Source: Rhodobiaceae bacterium UBA4490
GTDB taxonomy: Bacteria > Pseudomonadota > Alphaproteobacteria > Parvibaculales > Parvibaculaceae
Direction: 5' to 3'
Assembly: GCA_002389665.1 (NCBI GenBank)
Contig: DGNO01000002.1
Location: 319,624-383,623 of the forward strand
Length of the DNA: 64,000 nucleotides
Shown: positions 49,324 to 58,268 of the stretch, piece after piece
How the letters are laid out: each line of letters begins with the position of its first letter
How positions within the stretch are numbered: position 1 is the stretch's first letter
Position numbers and translations under genes: made by a program
The notes under the pieces: model-generated
The model's database searches: none
What the model was told of the DNA's origin: nothing
The model's input: only the letters and a program-made list of their open reading frames with translations

Positions 49324-49761
49324 ATGAAACCGCTGCCTTCTGCCCTCTCGCTCTTGCTCTTATCCGTTTTTCTTGCCGCCTGCGGAGACGGGAAAACCGC
49401 GGCCCTGAGCGGCACCGTTTCTTACAAGGAACGCATCGCGCTGCCGCCTGAGGCGGTCATCGAGATCGTATTGCTCGACACCTCCCGCATGGATGCGGGC
49501 AGCGCGCGCATCGCCCGACAGACCGTTACGACCGGCGGCGGGCAGCCGCCCTTTGCCTATGAGCTGCGCTACGATCCGGCCGATATCGAAGAGGGCGGAT
49601 CTTATGCCGTCGCCGCCCGCGCCTTGATCGATGATGAGGTACGTTTCGTCTCACAGACCCATGCCGCGGCCTTGAATGAGCCGGAGGCCGGACGCACGAT
49701 TATCGACATTGTGCTCCGCCCGGTTCCCGCCACTGTCCCCGGCGCCGGGGATATGCCTTAA
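49324..49761 (+). CDS. YbaY/YscW-family lipoprotein
   Basis: A 145-residue lipoprotein whose lipobox LAAC places the acylated cysteine near residue 20. The mature part begins SGTVSYKERIALPPEAVIEIVLLD, the pattern of the YbaY/YscW domain, a small beta-sandwich found in outer-membrane-anchored lipoproteins and in the YscW pilotin. Its last codons overlap those of the convergent deoxyribosyltransferase gene by four bases. In the absence of a secretion system here, a general envelope role is likely. Confidence 0.82.
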   Translation: MKPLPSALSLLLLSVFLAACGDGKTAALSGTVSYKERIALPPEAVIEIVLLDTSRMDAGSARIARQTVTTGGGQPPFAYELRYDPADIEEGGSYAVAARALIDDEVRFVSQTHAAALNEPEAGRTIIDIVLRPVPATVPGAGDMP

Positions 49762-50309
49762 ACGCCAAGCACTACAGCAGCGCGGCGCACACATATCTCG
49801 AAAGCGGCAAGCCCCGCAAAACCGGCGTCATCCGCCTGTTGCTCGATCCCGTAGCCCGCCTGAAAGACCGCGCCGTCGATCATCAGATTGTCGGTGAGCC
49901 CGAAATCCTCGATGAGAAGCCCCTCCCCATCCCGCTCGCCGCCAACGCCGCAAAAGGCCCGCGTGCGCTGGGCAAAATCACCGGCCGCATTGGAATAAGC
50001 AAAGACGGGTTTGCCGAGCCCGCGCAGATGGCCGATCTCATAGGCCGTACCCGGATCGAGCGAAGGACCGCGGAAAGGCGTCACATTGGCGATGCAGGCA
50101 TCCGCCGCCTCGATCAGCTCGATATTGGCCTCATAAATCGCCAGGCCCGCTGCCTGAGGCTCAAGCCCGCTCAAATCGAGCCCCGCATCGAGCGGAAAGA
50201 GCCCGCGCAAGCCATGCGCCGCGCAGATGGCTTTCTTCCGATCGGCGATTTCAACCGCTTCGCGCAAAAAGACTTCCGGCCCGGCGAGATAAATCTTCTT
50301 ATGTTCCAT
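49758..50309 (-). CDS. Nucleoside 2-deoxyribosyltransferase family protein
   Basis: A 183-residue single-domain protein with the family opening KKIYLAGPEVFLREAVEIA, the acidic/aromatic active-site region ANIELIEAADACIANVTPFRGPSLDPGTAYEIGHLRGLGKP. The enzyme swaps or hydrolyses the base of deoxynucleosides; some members process damaged or modified nucleotides. The start at ATG 50309 is chosen because KKIYLAGP follows at once. The 279-base gap to the next gene contains nothing recognisable beyond presumed divergent promoters. Confidence 0.87.
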   Translation of the reverse strand: MEHKKIYLAGPEVFLREAVEIADRKKAICAAHGLRGLFPLDAGLDLSGLEPQAAGLAIYEANIELIEAADACIANVTPFRGPSLDPGTAYEIGHLRGLGKPVFAYSNAAGDFAQRTRAFCGVGGERDGEGLLIEDFGLTDNLMIDGAVFQAGYGIEQQADDAGFAGLAAFEICVRRAAVVLGV

Positions 50310-50588
50310 TTTCGTTCTTCTACTCCCGGCCGCTAAAAACCCCACATCCATGCGGATACACTTTTGCACCTAGCACATCACCGCGCTGCACGGGCCGGAA
50401 AATCGGTACCTTTGCGATTGCCGCGTCAGGCTTTATAAGAGGGCATCCGCGAGGCTAATGAACAGAATTAATGGAGAGACCCATCCGACCCCGTCCTTCC
50501 TTCAGCTCGTGTTCTTCCGGCCTTCGCTTTACCGGTTCCTTCCGGCATTCCCCCATCACTTTCAGCCCCGTCTGAAAGGCAAGCAGGC

Positions 50589-51566
50589 ATGATGATGTAT
50601 CTGGCTCTTGCTGGCGGGTTGCTTGTATTGCTGTTTTGCGGCGATCTTCTGGTGCGCGGCGCCGTTGCCCTGGCCGTGCGGCTCGGCATTCCTTCCATCA
50701 TTATCGGTCTGACGATCGTCGCCTTCGGCACGTCCGCGCCCGAACTCGTCGTCTCCATTCACGCGGTTCTGAAAGGCGCGCCGGGCATCGCCATCGGCAA
50801 TGTGGTCGGCTCCAATATCGCCAATATCCTTCTCGTGCTGGGCCTGCCGGCGATTATCTATCCGACGCTCTGCAACCAGCCCTCCATCCGGCGCAATACG
50901 TTCCTGATGCTGGGCACGAGCGTTCTCTTCGTCATCCTGTGCTTTTCCGGCGCGCTGCATTTCTGGCAAGGCGCGCTGCTTTTCATTCTGCTGCTGCTCT
51001 TCCTCGCCTATTCCGCTTATTACGCAAGCCGCTGCCCGGAAGCGGTCGATGATGAAGTCGAAGAACTGCTGGATGGTGACGCGCTGCCCACAAACGGGCT
51101 GAAGATCACCGCCTATATCACCCTCGGTATTCTCGGCCTGCCGCTCGGCGCGCATCTTTTCGTTCTGGGCGGTACCGACATCGCCCGCGCTTTCGGCGTT
51201 TCGGAAGCAGCCATCGGCCTCTCGCTCATCGCCTTCGGCACCTCCCTGCCCGAGCTTGCCACCACTGTTGTTGCCGCTTTGCGCAAACAGGCCGATGTCG
51301 CCGTCGGCAATGTCATCGGCTCCAACATCTTCAACCTGCTCGGTATTATGGGCGTGACGGCGATGGTGGGAACCGTGCCGATCCCGGTCAATTTCCTTTG
51401 GTTCGATCTTTGGGTCATGCTCATTGCCGCGCTGCTCATCGTGCCCTTCGCCATGGCCCGCACGACAATCACGCGCAGCGCCGGGGCGGTTTTTGTCGCC
51501 GGCTATTGCAGCTATATGTATTTCCTGTTTCTGGCGGACCGGGCGGCCAGCGCCGTTACCCCGTAA
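50589..51566 (+). CDS. CaCA-family calcium/sodium antiporter (YrbG-like)
   Basis: A 325-residue membrane protein with about ten helices arranged as two inverted repeats. Each repeat carries the cation-exchanger alpha motif: GLTIVAFGTSAPELVVSI with GNVVGSNIANILLVLG in the first, and GLSLIAFGTSLPELATTV with GNVIGSNIFNLLGIMG in the second. This is the signature of Ca2+/Na+ (or H+) exchangers such as YrbG. GAAAGGCAAGCAGGC precedes the start. It is followed 51 bases later by the pterin reductase-like gene; no functional link is evident. Confidence 0.92.
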   Translation: MMMYLALAGGLLVLLFCGDLLVRGAVALAVRLGIPSIIIGLTIVAFGTSAPELVVSIHAVLKGAPGIAIGNVVGSNIANILLVLGLPAIIYPTLCNQPSIRRNTFLMLGTSVLFVILCFSGALHFWQGALLFILLLLFLAYSAYYASRCPEAVDDEVEELLDGDALPTNGLKITAYITLGILGLPLGAHLFVLGGTDIARAFGVSEAAIGLSLIAFGTSLPELATTVVAALRKQADVAVGNVIGSNIFNLLGIMGVTAMVGTVPIPVNFLWFDLWVMLIAALLIVPFAMARTTITRSAGAVFVAGYCSYMYFLFLADRAASAVTP

Positions 51567-51617
51567 GAGTCGCCCGCCTCCGCCACGCTTTAACAGGCTT
51601 CACAGGACCCTGATCTC

Positions 51618-52385
51618 ATGCCCGACAGCCAGCCCGGCACCGTTCTGATTACAGGCGCAGCCAAGCGCGTCGGCCGCGCCATTGCCGAGGATCTGGCAGC
51701 GCGCGGGTTCTCTGTCGCGATCCATTATGGCGGCTCGGAAAAAGAAGCGGCCGGCCTAGTCGGCGACATCGAAGCAAATGGCGGCAAGGCGGCTGCCTTT
51801 CAGGCCGATCTTGCGGACAGCGCCGCCCTTTCCGGCCTCGTTGAGGCGGCCGCGGCAAAACTCGGCCCCCTCACCTGCCTCATCAACAATGCCTCCGCCT
51901 TTGAAGACGACACGCTGGAAAACCTCGATGAGGAAAGCTGGGCGCTGCATCTCGACACCAATCTGAAAGCCCCGGCATTCCTCGCGAAGGCCTTTACCGC
52001 GCAGCTGCCGGAGAGCGCGCAAGGTAATATCATCAACATTATCGACCAGCGCGTCTGGCGCCTCACGCCCCGCTTTTTTTCCTACACGCTTTCGAAAGCC
52101 GGGCTCTGGACCATGACGCAGACGCTGGCCCAGGCGCTCGCCCCGCGCATCCGCGTCAACGGTATCGGCCCGGGCCCCACCCTGAAAAATGCCCGCCAGG
52201 AGGAGGCCGATTTCGCCCGCCAGCAGGAAGCCCTGATTCTGCAGCGCGGTCCCGATCTCGCGGAAATTACCGCCGCCATACGCTTTATCCTTGAATCTCC
52301 TTCCCTGACGGGCCAAATGATCGCACTCGACGGGGGCCAGCATCTGGCCTGGGAAACGCCGGATGTGGTGGGCATCCCTGAATAG
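51618..52385 (+). CDS. SDR-family pteridine reductase-like enzyme (FolM-like)
   Basis: A 255-residue short-chain dehydrogenase with the NADPH loop VLITGAAKRVGRAIAED, the NNAS segment and the catalytic Tyr-x3-Lys in SYTLSKAGLW. An Arg in the nucleotide loop favours NADPH. The next gene is folB and the protein has the VNGIGPGPTL loop seen in FolM/pteridine reductases, so a dihydromonapterin/dihydrobiopterin reductase role is the best guess. A general SDR with another substrate cannot be ruled out. Confidence 0.8.
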   Translation: MPDSQPGTVLITGAAKRVGRAIAEDLAARGFSVAIHYGGSEKEAAGLVGDIEANGGKAAAFQADLADSAALSGLVEAAAAKLGPLTCLINNASAFEDDTLENLDEESWALHLDTNLKAPAFLAKAFTAQLPESAQGNIINIIDQRVWRLTPRFFSYTLSKAGLWTMTQTLAQALAPRIRVNGIGPGPTLKNARQEEADFARQQEALILQRGPDLAEITAAIRFILESPSLTGQMIALDGGQHLAWETPDVVGIPE

Positions 52386-52414
52386 ATCGGGAAACGCCTC
52401 CAGAAAGGTCGCTT

Positions 52415-52831
52415 GTGACACAGAATTCCAACATGCCGGGCAATGTGACCCCCCTGCGGATCGCCGATCACGCGCGGGCTATCCGTCACGTTTTCGTGCG
52501 CGACCTGCTCCTGCAGGCCGATATCGGCGTTTATGCCCATGAAAAGGGTCTCCAGCAGCCGCTGCGCTTCAATGTGGACCTGACAGTCTCCGAAGCTGCC
52601 CATTCCGACGAGCTTTCCAACGTGGTCTGCTACGAGGAGGTGGTGAACCGGATCAAGGCGCTGGTCTCCGGCGACCGGGTCAATCTCGTCGAAACCCTGG
52701 CCGAAAAGATCGCTGCCGGCTGCCTGGAAGATGCCCGCGTGCTCGCCGCCCGGGTGCGGGTGGAAAAACTCGCCGCCATCCCTGAAGTTGCCAGTGTCGG
52801 CGTCGAGATCGAGCGCAGCCGCCTCGATTGA
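52415..52831 (+). CDS. folB: Dihydroneopterin aldolase FolB
   Basis: FolB splits 7,8-dihydroneopterin to 6-hydroxymethyl-dihydropterin in folate synthesis. The 138-residue protein has the conserved VRDLLLQADIGVYAHEKG opening, the catalytic-Glu/Lys region and the VSVGVEIERSR ending. A GTG at 52415 with AAAGG six bases upstream is the likely start; an ATG seven codons later is possible. It follows the FolM-like gene by 29 bases, forming a small pterin unit. Confidence 0.9.
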   Translation: MTQNSNMPGNVTPLRIADHARAIRHVFVRDLLLQADIGVYAHEKGLQQPLRFNVDLTVSEAAHSDELSNVVCYEEVVNRIKALVSGDRVNLVETLAEKIAAGCLEDARVLAARVRVEKLAAIPEVASVGVEIERSRLD

Positions 52832-53206
52832 CGCGCGCCGCTGCCCGCGATTCGCACGCCAAAGGCGCAGAGTCCTGCGGTCACGCAATCTGACCGCGAT
52901 TCCCGCCCGCTTCAGGGAAGTTCTGCACACGGTCTGTCAAGCACGATTAACCACGGCAAATTCGCCCGATTTTATTCATCCGTGCACGGAGTCGGCAAAA
53001 GGATCGAAAAAACCTTTTAAAATCAATAACTTGAAATATGACGAAAATTTCACCCGTGTCACAAAAGGTAATTAATACAAGGGTTTGCTGAATCTGCCCC
53101 GAAACCATCAACAAACTTATCCACAGGCTTCCGCCCGCTCCCCTTTTGTGGACAAAACAAGAATAACCCCAATAACTTAAAGGCCGCCGGGCCCTCAGGA
53201 GAGGGT
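52832..53206. other. AT-rich intergenic region with DnaA boxes
   Basis: No gene is seen in these 375 bases. From about 52940 to 53095 the DNA is much richer in A+T than the rest of the window. A perfect DnaA box TTATCCACA lies at 53117-53125 and an inverted one-mismatch copy (TTGTCCACA on the minus strand) at 53147-53155. Three GANTC methylation sites occur (near 52869, 52989 and 53090). These are elements of an alphaproteobacterial origin or of a DnaA-controlled promoter, but two boxes are few for an origin. Confidence 0.45.
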
Positions 53207-55150
53207 TTGAGAAACACCGAACGCGGCTACATTAGGCTCATGACGGACACCCGAACATCTGCGCCCCGCGGGGCGGATCTGATTGCCGAAAAGGTCAAAA
53301 CCCTGCCCGAAAGCCCCGGCGTTTACCGCATGATGGGCACGGATGGCGAGGTGCTTTATGTCGGCAAGGCGCGCAATCTGAAGCGCCGGGTGACGAATTA
53401 CACCAAGCTCGCCGGCCAATCGAACCGCATTGCCCGCATGATCACCTCCACCGCCGCGATGGAATTCATCACCACGGCGACGGAAACCGATGCGCTGCTG
53501 CTCGAAGCCAATCTGATCAAGCGCCTGCGCCCGCGCTACAATGTGCTGCTGCGCGACGACAAATCCTTTCCTTACATCCTTCTGACCGGCGACCATGATT
53601 TCCCGCAGGTGCTCAAGCATCGCGGCACGCGCAAGCGCAAGGGCGACTATTTCGGCCCCTTCGCCTCTGCCGGCGCCGTGGGCCGCACGCTCAACGCTTT
53701 GCAGAAGGCCTTTCTCTTGCGCTCCTGCTCCGACAGCGTTTTTGAAAGCCGCTCGCGGCCCTGCCTCCTCTATCAGATCAAACGCTGCTCGGCGCCCTGC
53801 ACCGGCGAGATCGACAAGCAAGGCTATGCGGAGCTTGCCCGCGAAGCCCATGACTTCCTGCTTGGCCGCTCGCGCCGCACCCAGGACATGCTGCTGAAGG
53901 AAATGGAGAAAGCCTCCACGGATCTCGATTTCGAGCGGGCGGCGATTTACCGCGACCGCATCCGCGCGCTCACCCAGATCCAGTCTCACCAAGGCATCAA
54001 CCCGCACACCGTCTCGGACGCCGATGTCTTTGCCATTGCCGAACAAGGCGGACAGACCTGTATTCAGGTGTTCTTCTTCCGGGCGGGGCAGAACTGGGGC
54101 AACCGCGCCTATTTCCCCCGCCATGACAAGGAAATCGAGGCAGGCGACGTGCTCGATGCGTTTCTCGCGCAGTTCTATGACGACCGCCCGCCGCCCAAAC
54201 TCATTCTTCTGAGCCAGGATGTGCCGGGGCGCAAATTGCTGGCCGAAGCGCTCTCCATCCGCGCGGGCCACAAGGTCGACGTGACGATGCCTCAGCGCGG
54301 AGAAAAGCGCGAGTTGACCGAACACGCGCTCACCAACGCGAAAGACGCGCTGGGCCGCCGCCTTGCCGAATCCTCCACCCAGCGCCGGCTTCTGGAAGAG
54401 ATGGCCGAGACCTTCGGCCTCGATACCCCGCCCGAGCGCATCGAGATTTACGATAACAGCCACATTTCCGGCACCAATGCCGTGGGCGGCATGGTGGTGG
54501 CGGGGCCGGAAGGTTTCATCAAAAACCAGTACCGCAAATTCAACATAAAGGACGAGGAAACCGAGCCGGGCGATGATTACGCCATGATGCGCGAAGTGCT
54601 GACCCGCCGCTTCTCCCGCCTTTTGAAAGAAGCCGGCCCCAAGGGCGATCACGAACGCGAAGAGATCAGCGGCAGGCCCGCCGAATGGCCGGATGTCATT
54701 CTGATCGACGGCGGCGCGGGCCAGCTTTCGGCAACCATGGAAGTGATGCACGACCTCGGCATCGAGGATGTCGCCGTCATTTCCATCGCCAAGGGCCCGG
54801 AGCGCGATGCGGGGCGCGAACGTTTTTTCATGCCGGGGCGCGAGGCTTTTATGCTGCCGCCGAAAAACCCGGTGCTCTACTACCTTCAGCGCCTGCGCGA
54901 TGAGGCCCACCGCTATGCCATCGGCAGTCACCGCGCGCGGCGGAAAAAGGCGGCAACCGCCAATCCCCTCGACGAGATTACGGGCATTGGTCCGGCCCGC
55001 AAGCGAGCGCTTCTGCATCATTTCGGTTCAGCCCGGGCCGTCGCCCGCGCCGGGCTCTCCGATCTTGCCGGGGTGGAAGGGATTAATGAGAAAGTCGCGC
55101 AGATCGTTTACGATCACTTTCATGGCACACCGGAGCAGCCGGCCAAATAG
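53207..55150 (+). CDS. uvrC: Excinuclease ABC subunit C (UvrC)
   Basis: UvrC makes both incisions around bulky DNA lesions after UvrAB loading. The 647-residue protein has the GIY-YIG nuclease (about 38-110, [22 protein letters not shown]), the UVR motif (about 225-250, [16 protein letters not shown]), the RNase H-like second nuclease (about 410-540, [11 protein letters not shown] and [10 protein letters not shown]) and C-terminal helix-hairpin-helix repeats. A TTG at 53207 with AGGAG five bases upstream is the better-supported start; an ATG 11 codons later has only a weak site. It heads the conserved uvrC-pgsA-moaD-moaE order. Confidence 0.95.
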   Translation: MRNTERGYIRLMTDTRTSAPRGADLIAEKVKTLPESPGVYRMMGTDGEVLYVGKARNLKRRVTNYTKLAGQSNRIARMITSTAAMEFITTATETDALLLEANLIKRLRPRYNVLLRDDKSFPYILLTGDHDFPQVLKHRGTRKRKGDYFGPFASAGAVGRTLNALQKAFLLRSCSDSVFESRSRPCLLYQIKRCSAPCTGEIDKQGYAELAREAHDFLLGRSRRTQDMLLKEMEKASTDLDFERAAIYRDRIRALTQIQSHQGINPHTVSDADVFAIAEQGGQTCIQVFFFRAGQNWGNRAYFPRHDKEIEAGDVLDAFLAQFYDDRPPPKLILLSQDVPGRKLLAEALSIRAGHKVDVTMPQRGEKRELTEHALTNAKDALGRRLAESSTQRRLLEEMAETFGLDTPPERIEIYDNSHISGTNAVGGMVVAGPEGFIKNQYRKFNIKDEETEPGDDYAMMREVLTRRFSRLLKEAGPKGDHEREEISGRPAEWPDVILIDGGAGQLSATMEVMHDLGIEDVAVISIAKGPERDAGRERFFMPGREAFMLPPKNPVLYYLQRLRDEAHRYAIGSHRARRKKAATANPLDEITGIGPARKRALLHHFGSARAVARAGLSDLAGVEGINEKVAQIVYDHFHGTPEQPAK

Positions 55151-55239
55151 CCGGTTTACCCTCGGCGTGCCTGCCGCCTGTGTTATGATGATGTGAGTAA
55201 GGGGCCTTGCCCCAAGCAAGCAGTAAAAACGGTACGCCC

Positions 55240-55842
55240 ATGCTGACAAGCCTCCCCAACCTTCTAACCTATGCCCGCATCCTGATGGTGCCGGGCCTTG
55301 TCGGCGCCTTTTATCTGGAAGGCGACGTAGCCAATTGGACGGCGCTTACGCTTTTCATACTGGCGGCGATCACGGATTATTTCGACGGTTATTTCGCAAG
55401 AGCCTGGCACCAGGTCTCCGCGCTCGGGCGGATGCTCGATCCCATTGCCGACAAGCTGCTTGTCTCCGCCGCGCTTTTCATGCTGGTCGCCAAGGGCACG
55501 ATCGGCTGGGATTCGGTGCTGGCGGCTATCGTCATTCTCTCGCGCGAAATTCTCGTCTCGGGCCTGCGCGAGTTTCTGGCAAGTGTGCGCGTTTCCGTGC
55601 CCGTCTCGCAGCTGGCGAAATGGAAAACCGCGATCCAGATGATCGCCATCGGTTTCCTGCTCGCCGGGCCTGCAGGCGACAAGCTTATCCCTTACGTCAC
55701 ACAAACGGGAACGGCCCTGCTTTGGATTGCCGCCCTTCTGACCCTATATACGGGCTATGACTATCTGAATGCAGGGCTGCGCCATGTCATTCAGGAAGAT
55801 GAGAGCGCGGCGGGGAAAACCGGCCCCGCTTCCAACGGATAG
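55240..55842 (+). CDS. pgsA: CDP-diacylglycerol--glycerol-3-phosphate 3-phosphatidyltransferase (PgsA)
   Basis: PgsA makes phosphatidylglycerol phosphate in the inner membrane. The 200-residue multispanning protein carries the CDP-alcohol phosphotransferase motif D-x2-D-G-x2-A-R-x8-G-x3-D-x3-D, seen as ITDYFDGYFAR...LGRMLDPIADKLL at about residues 45-75. The ATG at 55240 gives the standard opening LTSLPNLLTYARI; a TTG 11 codons upstream is less likely. moaD follows after only 8 bases, so co-transcription with the molybdopterin genes is likely despite the unrelated function. Confidence 0.94.
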   Translation: MLTSLPNLLTYARILMVPGLVGAFYLEGDVANWTALTLFILAAITDYFDGYFARAWHQVSALGRMLDPIADKLLVSAALFMLVAKGTIGWDSVLAAIVILSREILVSGLREFLASVRVSVPVSQLAKWKTAIQMIAIGFLLAGPAGDKLIPYVTQTGTALLWIAALLTLYTGYDYLNAGLRHVIQEDESAAGKTGPASNG

Positions 55843-55850
55843 GTGCCCTT

Positions 55851-56102
55851 GTGAAGATTCTCTATTTCGCCTCGCTGAAAGAAAAGATCGGCCGCAGCGA
55901 AGAGGATATCGACTGCCCGCCCGAAACGAAGACCGTGGGCGATCTGCTCGGCTGGCTGCAGGGGCGCGGAGAAGGTTATGCCCATGCTTTTGAAGACACC
56001 GCGCTCATCAAGGCGGCGGTCGATCAGGAACATGCAACGCTCGATGCGCCCATCACCGGCGCACGCGAGATTGCCTTCTTCCCACCCGTCACCGGCGGCT
56101 GA
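55851..56102 (+). CDS. moaD: Molybdopterin synthase small subunit MoaD
   Basis: MoaD is the ubiquitin-like sulfur carrier of molybdopterin synthase. The 83-residue protein has the beta-grasp pattern and ends in the required Gly-Gly (PVTGG), whose C-terminal thiocarboxylate donates sulfur. It starts with GTG at 55851. moaE follows 18 bases later and is its partner in the heterotetramer. Confidence 0.93.
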   Translation: MKILYFASLKEKIGRSEEDIDCPPETKTVGDLLGWLQGRGEGYAHAFEDTALIKAAVDQEHATLDAPITGAREIAFFPPVTGG

Positions 56103-56120
56103 GCCCGCGCGGGGAGCCCC

Positions 56121-56573
56121 ATGAGCATTTCTGTTCAGCTTGAAGATTTCGACATCAAAGCCGAAACGGAAAAAGTAACGGCGGGACGCACCGATATTGG
56201 CGCGCTCGTCACTTTTACCGGCCTTGCCCGCGATCACGCGGGAACGAAAACCGTCGAGGCGATGGAGCTTGAACATTATCCCGGCATGACCGAGCGCGAG
56301 CTGGAGCGCATCGAAAAAGAAGCGCATGAACGCTGGCAGCTGCAGGCAAGCCGCATCATCCACCGTTACGGGCCTTTATATCCGGGCGAGCAGATCGTGC
56401 TCGTCATCACCGCCTCGGCCCACCGCAAGGATGCGTTCGAGGCGGCGGAATTTCTGATGGACTGGCTAAAGACAAAGGCCCCGTTCTGGAAAAAAGAAAC
56501 GGGGCCTTCGGGTACGCATTGGGTCGATGCCAAGGCAAGCGACGACGAAGCCGCCGCCCGCTGGCAGAAATAG
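56121..56573 (+). CDS. moaE: Molybdopterin synthase catalytic subunit MoaE
   Basis: MoaE converts cyclic pyranopterin monophosphate to molybdopterin with sulfur from MoaD. The 150-residue protein shows GALVTFTGLARDH, MELEHYPGMTERELE, the IHRYGPLYPGEQIV strand and the catalytic lysine segment APFWKKET. Near the C-terminus the coding DNA contains a perfect 11-base inverted repeat (56475-56508), described separately. It ends 14 bases before the convergent ilvE stop. Confidence 0.94.
   Translation: MSISVQLEDFDIKAETEKVTAGRTDIGALVTFTGLARDHAGTKTVEAMELEHYPGMTERELERIEKEAHERWQLQASRIIHRYGPLYPGEQIVLVITASAHRKDAFEAAEFLMDWLKTKAPFWKKETGPSGTHWVDAKASDDEAAARWQK
56475..56508 (+). repeat. Perfect inverted repeat inside moaE
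   Basis: AAGGCCCCGTT (56475-56485) and AACGGGGCCTT (56498-56508) are exact complements around a 12-base A-rich loop. The repeat lies within codons for the catalytic WKKE region, about 65 bases before the stop. RNA would form a stable hairpin, but no T-run follows on the plus strand. Confidence 0.7.
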
Positions 56574-56587
56574 TCAGCCAACAATAG

Positions 56588-57475
56588 TCAGGCGGCGCCC
56601 TTTTTCGGGTTCACTTCCGCCGTGTAGTCGTCCATCAGCACTTTGGTGATCTCACCCGGCGTGAAGCGGTGCGGGCCGATTTCGGCAACCGCCGTCACTT
56701 CCGCCGCCGTGCCGGTGATGAAGCATTCGGAGAAATCGTCGAGCTCTTCCGGCTTGATATGCCGTTCGATGATTTCATAGCCGCGCTTGCGGGCAAGATC
56801 CATCACCGTGCGCCGCGTGATCCCATCGAGGAAACAGTCCGGCGTCGGCGTGTGGATGACACCGTCCTTCACGAAGAACATGTTCGCGCCCGTCGCTTCC
56901 GCAACATAGCCGCGGTAATCGAGCATCATTGCGTCCGCATAGCCTTTCGCTTCGGCCGCATGTTTGGAGATCGTGCAGATCATGTAAAGGCCGGCCGCCT
57001 TGCTCTTGCAGGGCGCGGTTTCGGGCGAGGGACGGCGGTATTGGGCGATATCCATGCGGATGCCCTTCAGCCGCTGCTCGGGATCGAAATAGCTCGGCCA
57101 TTCCCAGGCTGCCACCGCCACATTGATGCGGTTGTTCTGTGCCGAAACGCCCATCATCTCGCTGCCGCGCCAGGCAACGGGCCGCAGATAGCCGTTCGTC
57201 AGCCCCTGCGCCTTCACCGTTTCGATGCAGGCCTTGTCGATGTCCTCGACCGTGTAGGGGATTTTGAAGCCGAGAATTTCCGCCGACTTGAACAGCCGCT
57301 CGGTATGTTCGCGCAGCTTGAAAATCTCGCCATTGTAAAGGCGCTCGCCTTCGAACACGCAGCTCCCGTAATGCAGACCATGGGTCAGCACATGCACCTT
57401 CGCGTCCTTCCAGGGAACGAGTTCGCCATTGTACCAGATCCAGCCATCACGCTGATCGAACGGTATGTCCGCCAT
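56588..57475 (-). CDS. ilvE: Branched-chain amino acid aminotransferase
   Basis: IlvE is the PLP-dependent enzyme that makes leucine, isoleucine and valine from their keto acids with glutamate. The 295-residue fold-type IV protein has VHVLTHGLHYGSCVFEGERLY near the N-terminus, the PLP lysine in PCKSKAAGLYM (about 159), and EATGANMFFVKDG with the cofactor phosphate loop. Length is normal. It is convergent with moaE and divergent from the MarR-type gene; a perfect 17-base palindrome lies 45 bases upstream of its start. Confidence 0.94.
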   Translation of the reverse strand: MADIPFDQRDGWIWYNGELVPWKDAKVHVLTHGLHYGSCVFEGERLYNGEIFKLREHTERLFKSAEILGFKIPYTVEDIDKACIETVKAQGLTNGYLRPVAWRGSEMMGVSAQNNRINVAVAAWEWPSYFDPEQRLKGIRMDIAQYRRPSPETAPCKSKAAGLYMICTISKHAAEAKGYADAMMLDYRGYVAEATGANMFFVKDGVIHTPTPDCFLDGITRRTVMDLARKRGYEIIERHIKPEELDDFSECFITGTAAEVTAVAEIGPHRFTPGEITKVLMDDYTAEVNPKKGAA

Positions 57476-57519
57476 GAGCCTTGTATCCTTAAAAGTCCAA
57501 GCCGGTTCGGCATGCCTGC

Positions 57520-57536
57520 CATGTGCTCAGCACATG
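57520..57536. promoter_or_regulatory. Perfect palindrome between ilvE and the marR-type gene
   Basis: CATGTGCT (57520-57527) and AGCACATG (57529-57536) are exact complements about a single central base. It lies 45 bases upstream of ilvE and 118 bases upstream of the MarR-family gene. Palindromes of this size suit a dimeric regulator, possibly the neighbouring MarR protein or a regulator of branched-chain amino acid synthesis. Confidence 0.5.
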
Positions 57537-57653
57537 TTTGCCGGATGCCTCCGCATAGGTCAAAATAGGGAAATCAGATTTCCAATACGCGCAGAGTACA
57601 AATCTGTCGTTTTGATTGCTCTAAACGTAACATCTGAACGAATATATGTCAAC

Positions 57654-58268
57654 ATGGCTGACCTAAAAATGAGCACGGCTCCCCCCGCCCCTGGCAGCGC
57701 CCCTACCGGTACGCCAGCCGATTCTGCCGGAAAGCCCGCAGAATCAGAGGCTTCCGCTGCCGCGGACGCCCCGCAAAGCGAGCCCACCGCCCGCTCCCCT
57801 GCCGAAACCCGTGAGCTGGTGGAGGCGATCGAATGGCTGTTTTTCGCCTACCGGGACTTCACCAGCGACCCAGACGAGATTCTCCACGAATATGGTTTCG
57901 GGCGCGCCCATCACCGGGTCATCCACTTTGTCGGCCGCCATCCCGGCATCACCGTTGCCGATCTTTTGAACATTCTGCGCATCACCAAGCAAAGCCTCTC
58001 GCGCGTCCTTAAAGAACTCGTCGGCCAAGGCTATATCGTGCAGAAGACCGGCACGAAGGATCGCCGCCAGCGCCTGCTGTATCTTTCCGACAAAGGCATG
58101 GAGATGGAGCGCCGCCTTGCCGGGCCGCAGCGCGAGCGGGTGGCGAAAGCCATCGCCGCCGCCGGACCCGAGGCGCAAAAAGCCTGGTGCGCGGTGCTTG
58201 CCCATCTCGTCAATGAAGATGACCGGCGCGCCGTCGAAGCGCTGATTTCCAACGGATATGTATCGTGA
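57654..58268 (+). CDS. MarR-family transcriptional regulator (PetP-like)
   Basis: A 204-residue MarR protein with an unusually long, Ala/Pro/Ser-rich N-terminal tail (about 1-50) before the winged helix (about 60-190, HPGITVADLLNILRITKQSLSRVLKELV and the wing TKDRRQRLLYLSD). The order MarR - OmpR-type regulator matches petP-petR of Alphaproteobacteria, first studied in Rhodobacter for cytochrome bc1. Its stop overlaps the GTG start of the response regulator by four bases. The ATG at 57654 is chosen as the only good start before the tail. Confidence 0.88.
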   Translation: MADLKMSTAPPAPGSAPTGTPADSAGKPAESEASAAADAPQSEPTARSPAETRELVEAIEWLFFAYRDFTSDPDEILHEYGFGRAHHRVIHFVGRHPGITVADLLNILRITKQSLSRVLKELVGQGYIVQKTGTKDRRQRLLYLSDKGMEMERRLAGPQRERVAKAIAAAGPEAQKAWCAVLAHLVNEDDRRAVEALISNGYVS

